Made by a program: the position numbers and the translations under genes. Source: Nanobdellota archaeon (lineage in GTDB: Archaea; Nanobdellota; Nanobdellia; Woesearchaeales; GW2011-AR9). Taken from it: a DNA stretch of 9,459 nucleotides. The DNA lies in assembly GCA_030695605.1 (NCBI GenBank), contig JAUYQE010000057.1, positions 1 to 9,459 on the forward strand, in the 5' to 3' direction. Position 1 is the first letter of the stretch. Each line of letters opens with the position of its first letter. The notes below the pieces were generated by a model that was given only the letters and a program-made list of their open reading frames with translations, searched no databases and had not been told where the DNA came from. This document shows positions 6,665-9,459 of the stretch, piece by piece.

Positions 6665-7099
6665 CTAATTTCTCCACCAATAATCAAAAGCTTCTCCGGA
6701 AACGATATGCTGATGCCAGGAGTTTTTCTTCGCAGCCGCAAGCGGCCGGGGTGCGAGCTGTTCTCTTGCCTCATATTTGGGAAAGTCTTCTCCCAACGGG
6801 GTGCCACAAATATCCAGCACTCGGGCGCGAAGGGTTCCAGAAAAATGGTCGTTGAGAGCAGCACAAAGGTCACGCGCGGGCTCTTCAGTATGGAACTCTA
6901 TGAACGCCATTCCGTATGGCGGCATGCCGGGGAGGACTTGTCCGATCGTATATCCCTGGTACTTGCCATCAACTATTTCTCCTTTTCCCGCGCATTGTTT
7001 CTGTACGTAGTCAAAAAGCTCAGCAAAATTTTTACTCTCTTGGTTTTTTACTGTATACTCGACACCGACGACGGTGGGGAAAGGATATTTTGCGTCCAT
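6665..7099 (-). CDS. Uncharacterised protein, possible RRM/ferredoxin-like fold
   Basis: No family is recognised with certainty. The 144 residues read as strand (PTVVGVEYTV, about 8-17), helix (NFAELFDYVQKQC, about 24-36), strand (EIVDGKYQGYTI), strand (YGMAFIEFHT, about 62-71), helix (EEPARDLCAALNDHF, about 72-86) and strand (RARVLDI, about 91-97). This beta-alpha-beta-beta-alpha-beta order is that of RRM and other ferredoxin-like domains. YGMAFIEF resembles an RNP1 motif, although no clear RNP2 is visible. The tail (about 103-144) has several prolines, lysines and tryptophans. I take the ATG at 7099; a GTG six nt upstream would add two residues. The gene begins 31 nt after the tRNA-Lys and its T-run, on the same strand, and is followed by the acetyltransferase. 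It could be a nucleic-acid binder, but that is a guess. Confidence 0.6.
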   Translation of the reverse strand: MDAKYPFPTVVGVEYTVKNQESKNFAELFDYVQKQCAGKGEIVDGKYQGYTIGQVLPGMPPYGMAFIEFHTEEPARDLCAALNDHFSGTLRARVLDICGTPLGEDFPKYEAREQLAPRPLAAAKKNSWHQHIVSGEAFDYWWRN

Positions 7100-7116
7100 A
7101 GTCACATACAGCTCTT

Positions 7117-7124
7117 AAAAAAAA
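7117..7124 (-). terminator. T-run terminator of tRNA-Lys
   Basis: On the minus strand, eight T residues in a row begin 5 nt after the discriminator base of the tRNA. A short poly-T directly after a tRNA is the usual archaeal stop signal. It may be leaky, since the next gene starts only 18 nt further on. Confidence 0.55.
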
Positions 7125-7143
7125 TAATGCGAGCCCGGAGGGA

Positions 7144-7231
7144 CATTCGTGCCCCGCTGGTTTGCGTTTATCGTAGGGTTGAACAAAGTGAAACCCCACT
7201 TGAAACACGTTCGCCCAGCGTACTTGGGCTG
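7144..7231 (-). other. tRNA-Lys intron 2, T loop 59/60 (88 nt)
   Basis: The exon bases TTCG pair exactly with CGAA near the intron 3' end. The three-nt bulges are AAC (cut AA/C) and TGT (cut TG/T), and the T stem is the outer helix. Removal restores the loop TTCGAAT. Inside, the intron folds into a rod: GCCC/GGGC, CGCTGG/CCAGCG, GTGTTT/AAACGC and GTGGGGTT/AACCCTAC, closing on an 11-nt loop. No open reading frame or homing endonuclease is present. Confidence 0.8.
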
Positions 7232-7272
7232 TTCGAACCCCCGACCTTCCGGTTAAGAGCCGGACGCTCTAA

Positions 7273-7307
7273 TTGCCCAGGGTGTTCGCGCTTAGCCAAA
7301 CACCATG
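7273..7307 (-). other. tRNA-Lys intron 1, D loop (35 nt)
   Basis: The intron lies between G19 and the next D-loop base. The exon bases GCCT pair with GGGC near the intron 3' end to give the four-pair central helix. The bulges are GGC (cut GG/C) and AAT (cut AA/T). The intron closes with ATGGTGTT pairing to AACACCCT with one U-C mismatch. The 3' bulge is separated from the D stem by two extra bases, so this is a relaxed bulge-helix-bulge. Confidence 0.7.
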
Positions 7308-7351
7308 CCAGGCTGAGCTACGGGCCCACACGGCAGAGTAAGAAAGCGTGG

Positions 7352-7361
7352 TTTTTATAAA
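7352..7361 (-). promoter_or_regulatory. TATA box of tRNA-Lys, nearly symmetric
   Basis: On the minus strand TTTATAAAAA follows AAACC, a fair BRE, and is centred about 30 nt before the first tRNA base. Because the core TTTATAAA is self-complementary, the same site could also drive plus-strand transcription starting near 7382, toward the structured region. Confidence 0.6.
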
Positions 7362-7400
7362 GGTTTATGTGGTTCTGGCGTTGCGTAAGAATTAACTCCA

Positions 7401-7645
7401 GAACGTATGCGATTTAACGAAGTTGATTTTTCAGAGCTGGAGCAAATTGAGGCAACCCACAATTTGCGACCTCGAAAAATCAATTTGGACGGAGAAACCT
7501 GCAAGGTTTCGTAGTCGGTAAATCGCTGTTAGTTGCCCACGAATACTTGGAGTGGTTGATTTTTAATGCAACGATGCCGAAGGCAAAAAATCAAAGTTTG
7601 CCCCTGAGCGTTTATTATCAATTTCTGCGAAGCAGACTATTTTTT
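7401..7645 (+). ncRNA. candidate structured non-coding RNA (three-way junction plus hairpins)
   Basis: The 335 bases between the tRNA and hxlR hold no credible gene but are full of nested complementarity. P1 is GCGATTTA (7409-7416) with TAAATCGC (7519-7526). It encloses P2 (7420-7486): TTGATTTTTC/GAAAAATCAA, GAG/CTC and GCAAATTG/CAATTTGC with a 10-nt loop. It also encloses P3 (7488-7516): GAC/GTC, a 3x3 internal loop able to form G-A pairs, then GAAACCT-GCA-AGGTTTC. Only about six bases are unpaired at the junction. Beyond P1 lie CCAC/GTGG (7537-7555), TTGATTTTT/AAAAATCAA (7556-7594) around the hairpin TGCC-GAA-GGCA (7575-7585), and the terminator hairpin at 7625. I choose the plus strand because of the 3' T-run. 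No known RNA class (RNase P, SRP, box C/D, hammerhead) was recognised. Palindromic mobile DNA is the alternative. Confidence 0.45.
7625..7645 (+). terminator. hairpin plus T-run terminator
   Basis: CTGC-GAA-GCAG (7625-7635) contains GCGAAGC, a sequence known to form an unusually stable DNA mini-hairpin. Four bases later come six T residues (7640-7645). This has the form of an intrinsic terminator for plus-strand transcription and closes the structured region. It also separates it from hxlR, whose stop codon lies just beyond on the other strand. Confidence 0.5.
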
Positions 7646-7662
7646 AAGGAAGTGCCCCAGTC

Positions 7663-7971
7663 TTAAAGTAATTTTTCCCATTTTTTAGCCCAATTATCTA
7701 AAGATTTGAAACAGCGTATTAGTTCTAATCCTGAATTTGTCAAAGAATATTCTACTCTTGGTGGTATCTCATTAAATTGCTTCTTTTTTATTATGTTGGA
7801 TTTTTCTAATTCAGATAATCTTTTTGATAAGGTTCTTGGACTTATGCCATGAATTTCTTTAAGAAGTTCGTTAAATCTTTTTTTCTCAAATATTAATTGT
7901 CTAAGTATTAAAAGAGCCCATTTTCTGCTTACAACATCTACTATTTTTGTTACTGGGCATTCTTTTTCCAT
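7663..7971 (-). CDS. HxlR-family winged-helix regulator
   Basis: The 102-residue product is a DNA-binding MarR/HxlR-type winged helix. It opens with MEKECPVTKIVDVVSRKWAL, the typical HxlR start in which the N-terminal Cys (residue 5) precedes P-V and the 'KWxLLIL' helix. ILRQLIFEKKRFNELLKEI and GISPRTLSKRLSELE form the helix-turn-helix, where 'ISPRTLSKRL' is the recognition helix signature. ValGluTyr-SerLeuThr (about 72-77) is the wing, and the C-terminal helix would mediate dimerisation. In the related bacterial YodB and CatR, the equivalent N-terminal Cys senses quinones and diamide. I take the ATG at 7971; a GTG at 7980 is possible. It is divergent from the doxX fragment and has a palindrome over its own TATA box, so autorepression is likely. 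Base use is much more AT-rich than in genes before 7100. Confidence 0.9.
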   Translation of the reverse strand: MEKECPVTKIVDVVSRKWALLILRQLIFEKKRFNELLKEIHGISPRTLSKRLSELEKSNIIKKKQFNEIPPRVEYSLTNSGLELIRCFKSLDNWAKKWEKLL

Positions 7972-8008
7972 TTTTATCACATTACTTTACTTTGGGATAC
8001 TGCAACAC

Positions 8009-8025
8009 TTATATACTTTGTATAT
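8009..8025 (-). promoter_or_regulatory. hxlR promoter with palindromic operator
   Basis: ATATAC-TTT-GTATAT (8011-8025) is a perfect inverted repeat of 6+3+6. It overlaps the minus-strand TATA box GTATATAA (8016-8009), which is preceded by CAAA. The TATA box lies about 40 nt from the hxlR ATG, leaving a leader of about 15 nt. A dimeric HxlR protein bound here would block TBP/TFB and repress its own gene. Confidence 0.55.
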
Positions 8026-8051
8026 CTACTATATTAAGATTAGTTAAAAGC

Positions 8052-8059
8052 TATATAAA
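8052..8059 (+). promoter_or_regulatory. TATA box for the divergent 8083 gene
   Basis: TATATAAA follows the A-rich TTAAAAGC and is centred about 27 nt before the ATG at 8083, which predicts a leaderless or nearly leaderless mRNA. It lies about 30 nt from the hxlR operator, close enough for shared control. Confidence 0.5.
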
Positions 8060-8082
8060 GTTTACTATTTGGGGTTAAGAAA

Positions 8083-8205
8083 ATGGAAAATGCTCAAAAA
8101 TATGTCTCTGGTGTATGCAACATAGATGCGAAAGGGAGAAAAACGCGCTCTACATTTGGTGTTATTAATTGGCTCAGAAGACTCCGCTCCGCAGAGCGGG
8201 GTTGA
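8083..8205 (+). pseudogene. 5' fragment of a membrane-protein gene cut by the IS element
   Basis: The frame opens with an ATG at a well-placed promoter and reads MENAQKYVSGVCNIDAKGRK, then a basic stretch and STFGVINW. After that it runs into the hairpin at the end of the transposon, which supplies the last ten codons and a TGA. The first about 30 residues look like a genuine short cytoplasmic N-terminus before a lost membrane segment. If the DNA from about 8173 to 9062 is removed, the frame joins GSIAGVFLFSAFGKLSGNP in phase and continues into the DoxX protein at the other side. That would give one protein of about 143 residues. It could instead be the start of a separate small membrane protein. 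Confidence 0.55.
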
Positions 8206-8830
8206 ATGAGCCTATGCCGAAGGCATCAAGCTTTATCTGACTTTTATCTTCCTTCTTCACATCATTAATATCATATTCAAATGGCTTAATGTCAAAGAGA
8301 TTCCAATTTTTCTTCAACTTCTGAGTCTGCTCTAAAATATACCTTGCTACTTGGTCTGCTGAGACATGTCCCGCAGTGCCACAGTAATATCCTGTTGCCC
8401 AGAAATCATCTGTTTCTCTCGTTTGCCTAATGGTAGCATATTTCTCTCGAAGATGCTTAGACGTTTCTTGTTTGATTTTTTGGATCATTCTCATTGGCGC
8501 CCATTTTGGGTGTGCACTCACAAAATAATGGATGTGGTCTGGCATAATTTCTAATGCCAGTGGATACCATCCATTTTTTTCTGAGATAAAATATATCTCT
8601 TTCTCGATATGCGTTTTGAATGGATCAACCAGCATCTTCATTCTTGTCTTTGGAATCCACACAAAATGATAGTTGATGTTATACTTGCAATGATTTCCAT
8701 ATCTTACTTTCGCAACTTCTTTCACGGTAATATCATATCTCTTTAAACGAAAATGTTGTTTGCAATCTATTTTTTCAGCTCTGTCTTTGAATAAATTTAT
8801 GACTTCCCAATTTGTGTTTGTTTTTCCCAT
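8174..8830 (-). CDS. tnpA: IS200/IS605-family Y1 transposase TnpA
   Basis: TnpA cuts and joins single-stranded transposon ends using one tyrosine. The HUH motif is H99-I100-H101 (EIMPDHIHYFVSAHPKW), and the catalytic tyrosine is Y164 in VARYILEQTQK. YHFVWIPKTRMKMLV (54-68) and YYCGTAGHVS (148-157) also match the family. All key residues are present, so it may be active. The ATG at 8830 is chosen because GGAGG lies 6 nt upstream; the open frame runs further to 8986, but that part encodes end-hairpin DNA and has no ribosome site. The 218 residues exceed the usual about 130-150: some 45 extra at the N-terminus and about 45 after the catalytic helix, the last 20 encoded by the terminal hairpins. 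Confidence 0.93.
   Translation of the reverse strand: MGKTNTNWEVINLFKDRAEKIDCKQHFRLKRYDITVKEVAKVRYGNHCKYNINYHFVWIPKTRMKMLVDPFKTHIEKEIYFISEKNGWYPLALEIMPDHIHYFVSAHPKWAPMRMIQKIKQETSKHLREKYATIRQTRETDDFWATGYYCGTAGHVSADQVARYILEQTQKLKKNWNLFDIKPFEYDINDVKKEDKSQIKLDAFGIGSFNPALRSGVF
8181..8226. repeat. two palindromes at the tnpA 3' end of the element
   Basis: ACTCCGCTC-CGCA-GAGCGGGGT (8181-8202, nine pairs, one of them G-T) and ATGCC-GAA-GGCAT (8214-8226) are adjacent hairpins, and both also encode the last part of TnpA. In this family, subterminal hairpins are the binding sites of TnpA. The 12-nt core ATGCCGAAGGCA occurs again at 7574-7585 outside the element. Confidence 0.65.
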
Positions 8831-8842
8831 TTTTTCCTCCGT

Positions 8843-8879
8843 GCGGCTCGCTGCGCTCGCCGCCGTGAGGCGTAGCCTC
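8843..8879. repeat. GC-rich palindromes upstream of tnpA
   Basis: GCGGC (8843-8847) pairs with GCCGC (8859-8863). Next to it, GAGGC-GTA-GCCTC (8867-8879) is a perfect hairpin with a GTA triloop. They lie directly upstream of the tnpA ribosome-binding site, in otherwise AT-rich DNA, and could act as transposase sites or limit tnpA translation from read-through RNA. Confidence 0.5.
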
Positions 8880-8951
8880 GATTCGAATGAACAATATGTT
8901 TTTAGGCGTGAAGAAATACTAGAAAAAAATAATTGATATAATTTTAGCCGA

Positions 8952-9062
8952 CCCGAAGGGGAAAAACTTATGTTCTGAGAATCCAATATCTGCCCGCAGG
9001 CACAGAAGTAGCGAAAAATTAAAACAGGAATCTACGGACCTAGCCGCAGCGTAGTCCGTAGA
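8952..9062. repeat. hairpin series at the outer (tnpA 5') end of the element
   Basis: Three palindromes follow each other: CCC-GAA-GGG (8952-8960), TGCC-CGCA-GGCA (8991-9002) and a long hairpin at 9031-9062 in which TCTACGGAC pairs with GTCCGTAGA and the stem continues through two single-base bulges to GC-CGCA-GC. The last ends exactly where the DoxX-like coding sequence resumes, so it probably marks the left end of the element. Confidence 0.5.
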
Positions 9063-9404
9063 GGTTCAATAGCAGGAGTTTTCTTATTTTCAGCTTTCGG
9101 GAAACTTTCAGGCAATCCAATGATGGTTCAAATGTTTGAAACGATTGGAGTAGGACAATGGTTCAGATATTTTACAGGTTTGCTAGAATTGCTTGGAGCA
9201 ATTGGTCTTCTTGTTCCATCTCTTGTAGGTTTAGCAAGTATAGGACTAGCAGGCATCATGGTTGGGGCGATTACCACTCATTTTACAATACTTCAGGATG
9301 GATTAGTATTTCTTGCTCCAACAACACTTTTAGCTTTGTTAATCATCACAACGTACAAGTTTTTTCCAGATTTTTTGAAGAGTAAAGTAAAAGGAGGAAT
9401 TTAA
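9063..9404 (+). pseudogene. DoxX-family membrane protein, 5' end lost to the IS element
   Basis: The readable frame begins GSIAGVFLFSAFGKLSGNP and continues MMVQMFETIGVGQWFRYFTG, followed by LLELLGAIGLLVPSL, GLASIGLAGIMVGAITTHF and a last hydrophobic helix (LVFLAPTTLLALLIITTYKF). This is the four-helix DoxX pattern, with 'GKLxGxPMM' after helix 1 and 'TGLLE..GAIGLL' in helix 2. No start codon exists between 9012 and the ATG at 9120, which has no ribosome site and lies after helix 1. The gene is therefore probably broken, or makes a shortened 94-residue product. Bacterial relatives such as CatD act with quinone and catechol detoxification. The stop lies one base before the next start, so it was co-transcribed with the azoreductase gene. 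Confidence 0.72.
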
Positions 9405-9405
9405 A

Positions 9406-9459
9406 ATGTCAAAAGTATTACACATAATCGCAAATCCAAAGAAAGAAGAGGAGAGTTAC
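9406..9459 (+). CDS. FMN-dependent NADH azoreductase/quinone reductase, N-terminal end only
   Basis: Only 18 residues lie in the window: MSKVLHIIANPKKEEESY. The strand 'KVLHIIANPK' followed by an acidic/serine stretch is the start of flavodoxin-fold NAD(P)H-quinone reductases and azoreductases of the AzoR/AcpD type, where the loop after strand 1 holds the FMN phosphate. A strong Shine-Dalgarno site, AAAGGAGGAA, stands about 6 nt before the ATG, one of the best in the window. The position directly after a DoxX gene and near an HxlR regulator supports a role in reducing quinones or other electrophiles. The assignment rests on a short sequence. Confidence 0.65.
   Translation, partial: MSKVLHIIANPKKEEESY

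Larger units (their letters stand above)
7130..7327 (-). tRNA. tRNA-Lys(CUU) with two non-canonical introns
   Basis: Exon 1 is 7327-7308, exon 2 is 7272-7232 and exon 3 is 7143-7130. Spliced, they give a 75-nt cloverleaf. The acceptor is GGGCCCG with CGGGCTC (one G-U pair) and discriminator G. The D stem is GCTC/GAGC with the loop AGCCTGGTTA. The anticodon stem is TCCGG/CCGGA with loop CTCTTAA, so the anticodon is CUU. The variable loop is AGGTC. The T stem is GGGGG/CCCTC with a seven-base loop TTCGAAT. Without splicing, neither the D nor the T arm closes properly. There is no intron at the usual 37/38 site. CCA is not encoded. Both junctions can form bulge-helix-bulge folds (see the intron entries). 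The promoter is at 7352-7361 and a T-run lies at 7117-7124. Exact exon borders come from my pairing and could shift by a base or two. Confidence 0.9.
8173..9062 (-). mobile_element. IS200/IS605-type insertion sequence, tnpA only
   Basis: The element encodes a Y1 (HUH) transposase and no TnpB. Its ends carry short palindromes rather than terminal inverted repeats, as expected for this family. At the tnpA 3' side are ACTCCGCTC-CGCA-GAGCGGGGT (8181-8202) and ATGCC-GAA-GGCAT (8214-8226). At the 5' side are hairpins from 8843 to 9062. Borders are inferred from where the interrupted membrane-protein frame can be rejoined, giving about 890 bp; they are not proven, and the family makes no target duplication to mark them. 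The distance from the tnpA ATG to the outer end (about 230 nt) is long, so the 5' part may be composite. Confidence 0.7.

Noticed and set aside
6707..7360. Long plus-strand open frame of 217 codons
   Set aside because: It runs antisense through the 6665-7099 gene and the whole tRNA-Lys; its product has no sensible pattern and the tRNA explains the sequence better.
7409..7526. Hammerhead-type ribozyme at the three-way junction
   Set aside because: The conserved CUGAUGA and GAAA core elements are absent from the junction on both strands.
7401..7645. RNase P RNA, SRP RNA or H/ACA guide RNA
   Set aside because: I could not find the conserved cores (GAGGAAAGUC-like, helix 8 of SRP, or k-turn plus ACA box) on either strand.
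8831..8986. N-terminal extension of tnpA by 52 codons
   Set aside because: The added residues are encoded by the end hairpins, are unlike TnpA and lack a ribosome site, whereas GGAGG precedes the ATG at 8830.
1..9459. CRISPR array or cas genes
   Set aside because: No regularly spaced direct repeats of 24-37 nt and no Cas motifs were seen; the repeats present are inverted and irregular.

Overview
The window is archaeal. It carries the RNA polymerase subunit genes A' (3' end only) and A'' as separate genes, followed by eL30, uS12 and uS7. TATA-type promoters and a lysine tRNA with two introns at non-canonical positions point the same way. The lineage cannot be fixed from the sequence. The missing nusA between eL30 and uS12, the compact uS12 and the odd tRNA introns would suit a DPANN-type archaeon, but that is inference.

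Layout: (1) 1-2894, plus strand, is the transcription/translation cluster rpoA1' - rpoA2 - rpl30e - rps12 - rps7. (2) 2920-3402 is a conserved protein of unknown function with a phage-like flavour. (3) 3505-6042 is a tight plus-strand run: a small two-helix membrane protein, an exported six-cysteine protein, a larger two-helix membrane protein that looks paralogous to the first, and an NAD kinase. The first three form an uncharacterised envelope cassette. (4) 6022-7099, minus strand, holds a GNAT acetyltransferase and an upstream protein with a possible RRM/ferredoxin-like fold. (5) 7130-7327, minus strand, is tRNA-Lys(CUU), which I reconstruct as 75 nt after removing a 35-nt D-loop intron and an 88-nt T-loop intron. 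(6) 7380-7660 has no gene but is densely palindromic. It folds as a compact three-way junction plus further hairpins and ends in a hairpin with a T-run, so it is a candidate structured ncRNA. (7) 7663-9459 is visibly more AT-rich and looks acquired: an HxlR regulator with a palindromic operator on its own TATA box, then a DoxX-type membrane gene apparently split by an IS200/IS605-like element (tnpA only, hairpin-rich ends), then the start of an FMN-dependent azoreductase/flavodoxin-fold quinone reductase.

How the genes work together: the first block makes RNA polymerase and the 30S decoding and mRNA-exit proteins. The last block matches the known HxlR-DoxX-azoreductase theme of quinone/electrophile stress, here probably damaged by the transposon. 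The best candidates for undescribed biology are the 7401-7645 structured RNA, the doubly interrupted tRNA-Lys, and the paralogous-membrane-protein/secreted-protein cassette at 3505-5130.
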